Assembly (NCBI GenBank): GCA_019240395.1
Contig: JAFAYM010000171.1
Span: forward strand, 1-47,070
Source of the DNA: Acidisphaera sp.
Lineage (GTDB): Bacteria > Pseudomonadota > Alphaproteobacteria > Acetobacterales > Acetobacteraceae
DNA length: 47,070 nucleotides
Direction of reading: 5' to 3'
A program made the position numbers and the translations under genes. The notes below the pieces were generated by a model. It was given only the letters and a program-made list of their open reading frames with translations, did not search any database and was not told the DNA's origin. Shown piece after piece: positions 8,259 through 16,061 of the stretch; within the stretch, counting starts at the first letter, position 1, and each line of letters begins with the position of its first letter.

Positions 8259-8297
8259 GTTATACCAACGGTCATTCTTTATGACCGATGGTATAAC
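8259..8297. terminator. 17-bp hairpin between convergent genes, covering the fdsA stop
   Basis: GTTATACCA (8259-8267) pairs with TGGTATAAC (8289-8297), and the inner ACGGTCAT/ATGACCG arms extend the stem to 17 bp with one mismatch and a 5-base loop. The stop codon of fdsA (8279-8281) lies inside it. It sits between the convergent DUF4214 and fdsA genes, so it could terminate transcripts from both sides. The strong symmetry and the fdsA C-terminus (LYHRS) being encoded in it suggest an inserted palindromic repeat. Confidence 0.6.
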
Positions 8298-11041
8298 GGT
8301 GACGCGAGCGGTCTGATCCGGGCGGCGCAGAACTTGAATTCGGGGATCTTGCCCACCGGATCGAGCGCCGGGTTGGTCAGCAGGTTCGCTGCCGCCTCCG
8401 CGTAGCAGAACGGAATGAAGATCATGTTGGGCGCCACGTCACGATCGGCGCGGATCTTGATCTCGATCGCACCGCGCCTGGTTTCCACGCTGATCATCGC
8501 ACCGGCGTGCAGGCCGCGCCTGGCCAGCTCACGCGGCGCCAGGAAGGCAATCGCCTCCGGTTCCAACTCATCCAAAGCAACGGAACGTCGGGTCATCGAA
8601 CCGGTGTGCCAGTGCTCGAGCACGCGGCCGGTGGAAAGCACCATGTCGAAATCGCTGTCGGGAAGCTCGTCGGGTGGCGCGACATCCGCCGGCACGATGC
8701 GCGCGCGGCCGCTCGCGGTCGGAAAGCCCGACCCGAAGATGATTTCATTCCCCGGCTTGTCCGGCGCATCGACGGGATAGGTCACCGCGCCCTCGCGCTC
8801 CAGCCGCTCCCAGGTGATGTTGGCGAGAGCCGGCATGCTCGCCGCCATCTCCGCGAAGATCTCCGCCGGTCCGGCGTAATTCCACTCGAGCCCGAGGCGC
8901 CGGGCGATCTTCTGGATGATCCACCAGTCCTGCCGCGCATCGCCCGGCATCGGCACCACCGGTCGCGCCAGCTGCACGCGCCGGTCGGTGTTGGTGAAGG
9001 TGCCGGTCTTCTCCGCGAACGCGCTCGCCGGCAGCACCACGTCGGCGTGGAACGCCGTCTCGGTGAGAAACAGGTCCTGCACCACGAGGTGCTCGAGTTC
9101 GGCGAGTGCGGTGCGCGCGTGATTGAGATCGGGATCGGACATCGCGGGATTCTCGCCCTCGACATACATGCCGCGGATCGTGCCGGCGTGCACGGCGCGC
9201 ATGATCTCGACGACGGTGAGCCCGCGCCGGTCATCGAGTTCCGCTTGCCAGAACGCCTCGAACCAGGCGTGCACCTTCGGGTCGTCGACCGGCTGGTAGT
9301 CGGGGAAGACCATCGGGATCAGCCCGGCGTCCGATGCGCCCTGCACGTTGTTCTGGCCGCGCAGCGGGTGCAGGCCGGTGCCGGTGCGGCCGATCTGCCC
9401 GGTGATCAGCGCCAATGCGATCAGGCACCGCGCATTGTCGGTGCCGTGCACGTGCTGTGAAATACCCATCCCCCAGAACAGGATCGCGGCGCGCGACGTG
9501 GCGTACAGCCGGGCGACCTCGCGCAGGGTCTCGGCGGGAACGCCGCAGACCTCCGCCATCCGCTCCGGCGGGAATCCGGCGATGCGCTCGCGCAAGGCCT
9601 CGAAGCCCTCGGTGTATCCCTCGATGTACTGCCGGTCGTAGAGACCCTCGGCGATGATCGTGTGCAGCAGCGCATTGATCAGCGCCACGTCAGTGCCTGG
9701 GGTGAAGCGCAGCGCGTGGGTGGCGAGCCGCGACAGCGCCTGGCCGCGCGGATCGGCGACGATCAGCTTCGCGCCGCGCTTCACCGCGTTCTTGATGAAG
9801 GTGGCCGCGACGGGATGGTTGACGCTCGGGTTGGCGCCGATGATGAAGATGACATCGGCGTCGAGCGCCGCGGCGAACGGCGCCGTCACCGCGCCGGAGT
9901 TGAGCCCCTCCATCAGCGCCGCCACCGACGAGGCGTGGCAGAGCCGGGTGCAGTGGTCGACATTGTTGTTGCCGAAGCCGAGCCGCACCAGCTTCTGGAA
10001 CAGATAGGCTTCCTCGTTCGATCCCTTGGCGCTGCCGAACCCGGCTAGCGCGCCGCGTCCATGCGCCGCACGGATGCGCGCGAAACCTGCGCCCGCCCGA
10101 TCGAGCGCCTCCTCCCAGCTTGCCTCGCGGAAATGCGTCCAGGGATTGGCGGGATCGACGCGATCGTCGGCGCGCTTGGGCACCCCCTCGCGGCGGATCA
10201 GCGGAACGGTGAGCCGGTGCGGGTGGGTGACGTAGTCATAGCCGAAGCGTCCCTTTACACAGAGGCGCCTGCGGTTGGCCGGCCCGTCCCGTCCATCGAC
10301 GTGCAGGATGCGATCCTGCTTGACGTGATAGGTCACCTGGCAGCCGACTCCGCAATACGGGCAGAGGCTGTCGACGGAGCGGTCGGCGTAATGGATGCGC
10401 TGCTGCGCGTCGTCGAGCAGCGCGGCCGGCATCAGCGCCCCGGTCGGGCAGGCCTGCACGCATTCGCCGCAGGCCACGCACGTGCTTTCGCCCATCGGAT
10501 CGTCGAAGTCGAATACCGGCTTCGCCGCGGCATTGCGGTAGGCCATGCCGATCACGTCGTTCACCTGCACCTCGCGGCAGGCGCGCACGCATAAGCCGCA
10601 TTGGATGCAGGCGTCGAGATTGACCGACATGGCGATATGGCTGGTGTCCGGCGCCCAGCGGCGTGCCGCGGGAAAGCGGCTTTCCGTGACGTCGATCCGC
10701 TCCGCCCAGCGCCAGAACTCGCTGTCGGGATCGTGCGCCCCCGCGCGCGGCGGCTGGTCGGCGACCAGCAGCTCCATCACCATGCGTCGAGCGAACACCG
10801 CCCGGTCGGACTGCGTGCTGACCTTCATACCCTCGGTCGGCCGCCGCAGGCAGGCCGGCGCGAGCACGCGCTCACCCGCGATCTCGACCATGCAGGCGCG
10901 GCAGTTGCCGTCCGGCCGGTAGCCGGGCTGCGGCGCGTAGCAGAGATGCGGAATGGCGATGCCGCGGCGCTGCGCGACCTGCCAGAGGGTCTCGCCGGAA
11001 GCCGCCTCGACGGCCGTGCCGTCGAGCTCGAAGGAGATCAT
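8279..11041 (-). CDS. fdsA: NAD-dependent formate dehydrogenase, molybdopterin catalytic subunit (FdsA-like)
   Basis: 920 residues from an ATG in an ATGA overlap with the stop of the upstream diaphorase subunit; the 61 codons open before it are read-through in another gene. It oxidises formate to CO2 at a bis-MGD molybdenum (or tungsten) centre in the cytoplasm. N-terminal [2Fe-2S] domain: Cys34, 47, 50, 64. Two ferredoxin-type [4Fe-4S] sites: Cys145/148/151/155 and Cys188/191/194/198. Proximal [4Fe-4S]: Cys227/230/234/261. The metal ligand is Cys368 followed by His369 (DHCTRLCH), so no selenocysteine is needed. The His-Cys3 [4Fe-4S] site usual in FdsA and NuoG is absent: the matching stretch (residues 92-112) has no Cys. 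The last residues are encoded in an intergenic hairpin. Confidence 0.93.
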   Translation of the reverse strand: MISFELDGTAVEAASGETLWQVAQRRGIAIPHLCYAPQPGYRPDGNCRACMVEIAGERVLAPACLRRPTEGMKVSTQSDRAVFARRMVMELLVADQPPRAGAHDPDSEFWRWAERIDVTESRFPAARRWAPDTSHIAMSVNLDACIQCGLCVRACREVQVNDVIGMAYRNAAAKPVFDFDDPMGESTCVACGECVQACPTGALMPAALLDDAQQRIHYADRSVDSLCPYCGVGCQVTYHVKQDRILHVDGRDGPANRRRLCVKGRFGYDYVTHPHRLTVPLIRREGVPKRADDRVDPANPWTHFREASWEEALDRAGAGFARIRAAHGRGALAGFGSAKGSNEEAYLFQKLVRLGFGNNNVDHCTRLCHASSVAALMEGLNSGAVTAPFAAALDADVIFIIGANPSVNHPVAATFIKNAVKRGAKLIVADPRGQALSRLATHALRFTPGTDVALINALLHTIIAEGLYDRQYIEGYTEGFEALRERIAGFPPERMAEVCGVPAETLREVARLYATSRAAILFWGMGISQHVHGTDNARCLIALALITGQIGRTGTGLHPLRGQNNVQGASDAGLIPMVFPDYQPVDDPKVHAWFEAFWQAELDDRRGLTVVEIMRAVHAGTIRGMYVEGENPAMSDPDLNHARTALAELEHLVVQDLFLTETAFHADVVLPASAFAEKTGTFTNTDRRVQLARPVVPMPGDARQDWWIIQKIARRLGLEWNYAGPAEIFAEMAASMPALANITWERLEREGAVTYPVDAPDKPGNEIIFGSGFPTASGRARIVPADVAPPDELPDSDFDMVLSTGRVLEHWHTGSMTRRSVALDELEPEAIAFLAPRELARRGLHAGAMISVETRRGAIEIKIRADRDVAPNMIFIPFCYAEAAANLLTNPALDPVGKIPEFKFCAARIRPLASPLYHRS

Positions 11042-12681
11042 GGCGCGAACGCCTCCGGGAAATAGGCGAGCGTGGTGAGCAGCGGGTTCGGCGCCGCCTG
11101 GCCGAGGCCGCAGATCGAAGCGTCGCGCATCGCCTGCGACAGTTGCTTCAGCAGCTCCTCGTCCCAGGTCTCGCCGGCCATCAGCGCCGCCGCCTTCTGC
11201 GTGCCGATGCGGCAGGGCGTGCACTGTCCGCAGCTCTCGTCTTCGAAGAAGCGCATCAGGTTCAACGACGCCTGTCGGATGTCGTCCTGGTCGGAGAGCA
11301 CGATTACCGCGGCGGAACCGATGAAGCAGCCGAATTCCTCGAGCGTGCCGAAATCCAGCGGGATCGAGTCCATGCGGGCGGGCAGGATGCCGCCGGAGGC
11401 GCCGCCCGGGAGGTAGGCGCGAAAGCGGTGTCCGGGCTGCATGCCACCGCTATACTCCTCGATCAGCTCACGAATAGTGACGCCGGCATGCGCGAGCTTG
11501 ACGCCGGGCTGGCGCACGCGGCCGGAGACGGAGTAGCTGCGCAAGCCGCGCCGGCCGTGCCGGCCATGCGCCAGCCACCAGTCCGGCCCCAGGGTGACCA
11601 GGTCGCGTATCCACCAGAGCGTCTCGACGTTGTTGGCGAGCGTCGGCCGTCCGAACAGGCCCTGCTCGAAGATGAAGGGCGGCTTGTGGCGGGGCAGGCC
11701 GCGCTTGCCCTCGATGCTCTCGAGCATGGCGCTTTCCTCGCCGCAGATATAGGCGCCGGCGCCGCGCCTGAGATGGATGCGCGGCCCGCCCGCTGGCAGC
11801 TTGGCGAACTCGGTCTGCAGGATGTGGCGTGCGGCAGGGTATTCGTCGCGGAGATAGACGTAGATCTCGGAGGCTTCGATGGATTCGGCGCCGATCAGCA
11901 TGCCCTCGATGAAGCGGTGCGGGTCGCGTTCGAGATAGAAGCGGTCCTTGAAGGTTCCGGGCTCTCCCTCGTCGGCATTCACCGCCATCACCCGCGGGCC
12001 CGGTTGCGCGCGCACCGCCTTCCACTTGCGACCGATCGGAAATCCGGCACCGCCGAAGCCGCGCAGATTGCCGCGGTCCAGCAGATCGAGGATCGCCTCA
12101 TGGGTGATCTCACCGCGGCGCACGCGCGCCAGCAGTTCGTAGCCACCCCAGGCGACGTAGCTGGCGTAGTCGATGTAGTTCGGGATGTGCGGCGCGACGG
12201 CCCGGCGCGCCACCGCTTCAAGCGCCGTTGCTGGTGTGGCGTGATCGATGAAGTGGTGGCCGACCTCCACCGACGGCGCGGTGTCGCAGCGCCCGACGCA
12301 GGGCACGCGCACGACACGCACTTCGCTGCCGAGGCGCGCGGCCAGATCCTCGGCGAGGGCGACGGCGCCCGCCAGCGCACAGGGCAGCCCGTCGCAGACG
12401 CGCACGGTGAGCGGCGGCAGCGGCGCCTCGTCCTCGCGCACGATGTCAAAATGCGCGTAGAAGGAGGCCACCTCGAAGACTTCGGCAAACGGCAGCCGCA
12501 TTTCCTCGGCGAGTGCCGCGAGCAGGGCGGCGGGGATCTGGCCGTGCGCGTCCTGGATCAGATGCAGGTGCTCGATCAGCAGATCGCGCCGCCGCGGCCT
12601 ATCGCCCAGCAACGCCGCGACGGAGGCACGCGCCTGCGGATCGACTTGCCTGCCCTTCGGCACCGTTCGCGCGGCGCGCAT
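11038..12681 (-). CDS. fdsB: NAD-dependent formate dehydrogenase diaphorase subunit (FdsG-FdsB / NuoE-NuoF fusion)
   Basis: 547 residues. Residues 1-150 are a NuoE/FdsG-like thioredoxin-fold domain with [2Fe-2S] ligands Cys96, 101, 128, 132. From about 165 it is NuoF/FdsB-like: FMN/NADH site GFGGAGFPIGRKWKAV, NADEGEPGTFKDR, GAGAYICGEESAMLESIEG, and a [4Fe-4S] motif SCGQCTPCRIG with a distal Cys in ASICGLG. It transfers electrons from FdsA to NAD+. The fusion replaces two genes found separately in Rhodobacter and Cupriavidus; a similar fusion is known in Methylobacterium FDH1. It is first in a two-gene operon. No fdsC or fdsD maturation gene is next to it. The upstream region is occupied by a MITE-like element. 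Confidence 0.92.
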   Translation of the reverse strand: MRAARTVPKGRQVDPQARASVAALLGDRPRRRDLLIEHLHLIQDAHGQIPAALLAALAEEMRLPFAEVFEVASFYAHFDIVREDEAPLPPLTVRVCDGLPCALAGAVALAEDLAARLGSEVRVVRVPCVGRCDTAPSVEVGHHFIDHATPATALEAVARRAVAPHIPNYIDYASYVAWGGYELLARVRRGEITHEAILDLLDRGNLRGFGGAGFPIGRKWKAVRAQPGPRVMAVNADEGEPGTFKDRFYLERDPHRFIEGMLIGAESIEASEIYVYLRDEYPAARHILQTEFAKLPAGGPRIHLRRGAGAYICGEESAMLESIEGKRGLPRHKPPFIFEQGLFGRPTLANNVETLWWIRDLVTLGPDWWLAHGRHGRRGLRSYSVSGRVRQPGVKLAHAGVTIRELIEEYSGGMQPGHRFRAYLPGGASGGILPARMDSIPLDFGTLEEFGCFIGSAAVIVLSDQDDIRQASLNLMRFFEDESCGQCTPCRIGTQKAAALMAGETWDEELLKQLSQAMRDASICGLGQAAPNPLLTTLAYFPEAFAP

Positions 12682-12719
12682 CGTTTCCCCCGGTTGCTCG
12701 CGGCTCAGTGTAGCACAGG

Positions 12720-12866
12720 AAGAAAGGCGAGGGGCTTCGCCCCCTCGACCCCCACGAAGGGCAATGCCCTTCGAACCCGTTACTTAAGTAAATGGGGTCT
12801 GGGGCCGATGGGCCCCAGCGGGGTCCCATGCTTCAGCGTTTGGGGGCAGAGCCCCTCGCCTTTCTT
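12720..12866. mobile_element. 147-bp MITE-like element with perfect 16-bp terminal inverted repeats
   Basis: AAGAAAGGCGAGGGGC at 12720-12735 is repeated in exact inverse at 12851-12866. Inside are three more hairpins: CGAGGGG/CCCCTCG around 12728-12747 with a TTCG-like loop, CGAAGGGC/GCCCTTCG at 12755-12773, and CTGGGGCC/GGCCCCAG around 12799-12818. No transposase is encoded. The element overlaps the 3' end of the CitE-like gene and lies 38 bases upstream of the diaphorase gene, so it may also act as terminator and insulator. No convincing target-site duplication is visible. Partial copies occur at 16825-16894 and 22066-22155. Confidence 0.75.
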
Positions 12867-13703
12867 GAGGATGCGCTCAGCCAGCACCAGATGCGGCCGG
12901 TCGATCATCTTGCCATCGATGCCGATGGTCCCGGCGCCGGGGTTTGCCGCGAATGCCTCAACCACGCGGTGCGCCCAGGCCAGCTCCTCGGCGCTCGGCG
13001 AGAAAGCGGTGTTGATGGCGCTGACCTGGCCGGGATGGATCGCGAGCTTGCCGGCGAAGCCCGCGCGGCTCGCCGCGCGGCACTCCTCCTCGAGTCCGGG
13101 AACGTCGCGAAAGTCGGTATAGACGGTATCCAGCGCCGGCACGCCGGCCGCCTGCGCCGCCAGCACGCAGAGCGCGCGCGCCAGGCGGAAGGTGTCGTCG
13201 TACACCCCGTCCGGCCGCCGGTTCACCGCGCCGAGCAGGGCCGCGAGATCCTCAGCGCCCCAGGTCAGCGCCTCCAGCCGCGGCGTCACGCCGGGGTATT
13301 CCCCGAGCGAAAACACCGCAGCCGGGGTTTCCGTCGCGATCGCCACGATGCGGGTCGCCCCGGCCCGGATGCCGTTCGCCGCTTCCAGCGCCGCGAGATA
13401 GTGATCGAGGCGACGCAACTCCGCCGGGGTCGCCTTCGGCAGCATGACGGCGTCGGGCCGGCTCGGCATGGTTGCGGCGAGGTCCTGCAGCGCGTCCTCG
13501 CTCTCGAGCGGGTTGATCCGCACCAGCAGGCGCTGCCCGGTTCGCTCGCCCGAGAGAAAGCCGCGCGCCAGCTGCCGCGCTTCCGGGCGGCGCGCGGCGG
13601 CGACGGAATCCTCGAGATCGAGGATCAGCGCATCCGCTTCCGAGGCGCGCCCCTTGGCGAATTTCCGCTCGCTGTCGGCCGGTATGAAGAGCAGGGAGCG
13701 CAT
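12780..13703 (-). CDS. HpcH/HpaI aldolase / CitE-like lyase with a repeat-encoded tail
   Basis: 307 residues. CitE-family TIM barrel: RSLLFIPADSERKFAKG at the start, ADALILDLEDSVA (metal/CoA region), LLVRINPLES, AVMLPKAT, IVAIATETPAAVFSLGEY, LTWGAEDLAALLGA and FAGKLAIHPGQVSAIN, then TIGIDGKMIDRPH. Members cleave or form CoA esters such as malyl-CoA, methylmalyl-CoA and citryl-CoA; which one applies here cannot be decided. The family normally ends soon after the AERIL helix. Here about 29 extra residues (KKGEGLCPQTLKHGTPLG and on) come from the MITE-like element. It is followed upstream on the same strand by hydroxyacid dehydrogenase and dehydratase genes. Confidence 0.85.
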   Translation of the reverse strand: MRSLLFIPADSERKFAKGRASEADALILDLEDSVAAARRPEARQLARGFLSGERTGQRLLVRINPLESEDALQDLAATMPSRPDAVMLPKATPAELRRLDHYLAALEAANGIRAGATRIVAIATETPAAVFSLGEYPGVTPRLEALTWGAEDLAALLGAVNRRPDGVYDDTFRLARALCVLAAQAAGVPALDTVYTDFRDVPGLEEECRAASRAGFAGKLAIHPGQVSAINTAFSPSAEELAWAHRVVEAFAANPGAGTIGIDGKMIDRPHLVLAERILKKGEGLCPQTLKHGTPLGPIGPRPHLLK

Positions 13704-13712
13704 GGCGCGAAC

Positions 13713-14756
13713 TCAGCTGTTCGGTCCGCGCAGCATCGACTCCGGCTGCCAGCGCAGCAGGCTCGTGCTCTCCAGCACCGTCGGGTTGACGCAGCTCATC
13801 GGCCAGCGTCCGCCGAGCACCAGCGCCAGCTCCTGTCCGACGCGACGCTTGCGCGCCGGATCGAAGCGCGAGGAGGCGGAGGCGACGTGCGCGGTCAACG
13901 TGACGTTCTCCATCTTCAGCAGCGGGTTGTTGTGCCCCGGCGGCTCGGTTTCCAGCACATCCAGGGCGGCTCCGGCGATCCATTTCTCTTCGAGCGCGCG
14001 GATCAGCGCAGCTTCCTGCACCGTCGGGCCGCGGCCGGTGTTGATGAACAGCGCCGTCGGCTTCATCTGCCGGAAATGCTCCTCGCCGAGCATGCCGGCC
14101 ACCTCCGGGCGCGCGGGCGCATGCATGGAGACGAAATCGGCGTTCTGTAGCACTTCCGAGAGTGTCGCCGGCTCGACGCCGTAGGGCGGCATCACCGTCT
14201 CCTCGACGAACGGATCATAGGCCAGCATGCGCAGCCCGAAGGCCCGGGCGCGGATGGCAACGGCGCGGGGCACGTGGCCGAAGCTGATGAAGCCGAGGCT
14301 CTGACCCATCAGGCGCGGCAGCTTCAGCAGCGCCGGACGCCCTTCGCGCCAGCGTCCTTCCCGCACCATGCGGTCCTGCTCGATGAGCCGGCGGAAGCCG
14401 GCCAGCAGCAGCGTCATCGCATGATCCGCCACCTCCTCGATGAAGGTGTCGGGCACGTTGGTCACCGGGATGCCGCGCGCCGTCGCCGCCTGCACGTCGA
14501 CGGAATCCACGCCGACGCTGCCCAGCGCGATCAGCTTGCAGCGCTCCAGGCTGTCGATGATGCGCGATGTGATCCGGATGCCCTTGCCATAGATCGCGTC
14601 GGCAGTCTTCGCCTCGGCGATGAAGGCCGCCTCTTCGGCCGGCGCTTCGACGATCTCGGCGTCCGTCCCGGACAGCGCCTCCATCTCCAGATCGTAGCCG
14701 CCGCCCGCCGTCGAGAAGCTCGCCGCCGCCGGGGTGACGATCCTGAATTTCGCCAT
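13713..14756 (-). CDS. D-isomer specific 2-hydroxyacid dehydrogenase
   Basis: 347 residues from ATG 14756, which has GGGAGAG six bases upstream; the in-frame TTG at 14771 is less likely. NAD(P)-dependent oxidation of a D-2-hydroxyacid or reduction of a 2-oxoacid in the cytoplasm. Seen: substrate-binding lid GSVGVDSVDVQAATARGIPV, dinucleotide domain LGFISFGHVPRAVA, catalytic Arg in NTGRGP, Glu in DVLETEPPGH, and His in LTAHVAS. The usual G-x-G-x-x-G reads S158-F-G160-H-V-P163, so two of the three glycines are changed. It lies 9 bases from the CitE-like gene and 11 from the dehydratase gene, clearly one operon. Substrate unknown. Confidence 0.86.
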   Translation of the reverse strand: MAKFRIVTPAAASFSTAGGGYDLEMEALSGTDAEIVEAPAEEAAFIAEAKTADAIYGKGIRITSRIIDSLERCKLIALGSVGVDSVDVQAATARGIPVTNVPDTFIEEVADHAMTLLLAGFRRLIEQDRMVREGRWREGRPALLKLPRLMGQSLGFISFGHVPRAVAIRARAFGLRMLAYDPFVEETVMPPYGVEPATLSEVLQNADFVSMHAPARPEVAGMLGEEHFRQMKPTALFINTGRGPTVQEAALIRALEEKWIAGAALDVLETEPPGHNNPLLKMENVTLTAHVASASSRFDPARKRRVGQELALVLGGRWPMSCVNPTVLESTSLLRWQPESMLRGPNS

Positions 14757-14767
14757 TCCGCTCTCCC

Positions 14768-15943
14768 TCAACCTTTGGGCGAACGCGCCCGTATCGCCGC
14801 CTCGTTCACCTCGACGCCCCAGCCCGGCCCGGTCGGCAACACGAACGCGCCGTTCTCGATGACGGGAGGCGCGGTCACGAACTCATCGCGCCACGACACG
14901 CTGTCGATGTCGATCTCCATGATGCGGAAATTCGGCACGACGGCGCAGAAATGCGCGCTGATGACGCTGCAGAGATGGCCGTAGAAATTGTGCGGCGCCA
15001 CGTTCACCTCATAGGCCTCCGCCATGGCGGCGATCTTCAGGCTTTCCGCCAGTCCGTTCCAGATCACGTCGATGATCGCCACGTCAGTGGCGTAGTGCTC
15101 GAAGAACGGCTTGAAGTCCCGGCGGCCGCAGAGCGTCTCGCAGCTGGCGATCGGGCAGGGAGCGCCGCGGCGGATCAGCGCGAGCGATGCCGGGTCGTGG
15201 GTGTCGATCTCGAGCCAGGTGAGGTCGAACGGCGCGACGGTGTCGGCGACGCGGCGGAATCCCTCCGTCTTGAAGTGGAAATTCACGTCGAGCATCAGCC
15301 CCATCTCCGGCCCGGCGCCGGCGCGGAAGGCGCCCAGCACGTCGCGGATCACCTGCAGCGTGCGCGCATCCCAGTTCAGCTCGGGGTGACCCGGGGTGCG
15401 GCCGAAGCCGGGGGAGAACGGGTGGAAGCGGCTGCCGTCGGAGGGGAGAACGTTGGTCTTCAGCGCGCGAAAGCCGCGGTCCCGCACCTCCTCGCCGAGC
15501 CTTGCCAGGTCGTCGTAGCTCCTGATCGGCGGCACGCCGACCAGCTCGGGGTTGCGCGCGCGGTAGGTGCCGCAATGCGACCAGTAGACGGGAATGCGTT
15601 CGCGCAAGGGGCCGCCGAACAGCGCGTAGACCGGCACGCCGAGCGCCTTTCCCGTGATGTCGAGCAGCGCGTTCTCGATGGCGGCGATCGCCTGCTGGTT
15701 CAGCCCGCCGCGGGACTGGCGCGTCATCACCTGCAGGTGGGAGGTGATGCGCTCGAAGGCCTGCGCGTCGCGGCCGATGACCAGAGGAGCGAGCGCCTGG
15801 ATGACGGCGGACAGCCCGGTGCTGCCGAAATCCTCGTTGTATTCCGACCAGCCGGCGAGGCCATCGTCGGTGGTGATCTTGAGGAAGGAGAAGGTGCGCC
15901 ATCCGGCGTCGCAGCGAAGCGTCTCCACCTGCGCTATCTTCAT
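14768..15943 (-). CDS. Mandelate racemase / muconate lactonizing (enolase superfamily) enzyme
   Basis: 391 residues from ATG 15943 (MKIAQVETLR). Enolase-superfamily (beta/alpha)7 barrel that abstracts a proton next to a carboxylate, typically a sugar-acid dehydratase or racemase. Seen: capping domain with WSEYNEDFGSTGL and ITSHLQVMTRQSRGG; barrel metal ligands Asp in LMLDVNFHFKTEG, Glu in LTWLEIDTHDP and Glu in IASCETLCGRRDF; the C-terminal general base region APHNFYGHL with a His. FRALKTNV replaces the K-x-K of mandelate racemase by Lys-x-Asn. A longer in-frame opening reaches 16408 but has no coding features. It is first gene of the operon and divergent from an SDR gene, with 118 bases between for both promoters. 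Confidence 0.87.
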   Translation of the reverse strand: MKIAQVETLRCDAGWRTFSFLKITTDDGLAGWSEYNEDFGSTGLSAVIQALAPLVIGRDAQAFERITSHLQVMTRQSRGGLNQQAIAAIENALLDITGKALGVPVYALFGGPLRERIPVYWSHCGTYRARNPELVGVPPIRSYDDLARLGEEVRDRGFRALKTNVLPSDGSRFHPFSPGFGRTPGHPELNWDARTLQVIRDVLGAFRAGAGPEMGLMLDVNFHFKTEGFRRVADTVAPFDLTWLEIDTHDPASLALIRRGAPCPIASCETLCGRRDFKPFFEHYATDVAIIDVIWNGLAESLKIAAMAEAYEVNVAPHNFYGHLCSVISAHFCAVVPNFRIMEIDIDSVSWRDEFVTAPPVIENGAFVLPTGPGWGVEVNEAAIRARSPKG

Positions 15944-16061
15944 CCCGCTCTCCCCGACGTTCCCCGGCATTCCAAGCACGGGCGGCGCAGGGGGACAAGC
16001 CGAGCCACTTGGCCGCTCCCGCCGCCCCTGCCTAAAGTGGTGGACCATTCCGGGGGGCAGG

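Noticed and set aside
9900-10000. Selenocysteine in the formate dehydrogenase
   Set aside because: The metal-ligand position is a Cys codon (DHCTRLCH) and there is no in-frame TGA or SECIS-like element; the SelA-like enzyme at 22149 is therefore not evidence for selenoprotein synthesis.
11143-13122. 659-codon open frame antisense to the formate dehydrogenase diaphorase and citE-like genes
   Set aside because: No domain seen and it spans the repeat element and two real genes on the other strand.
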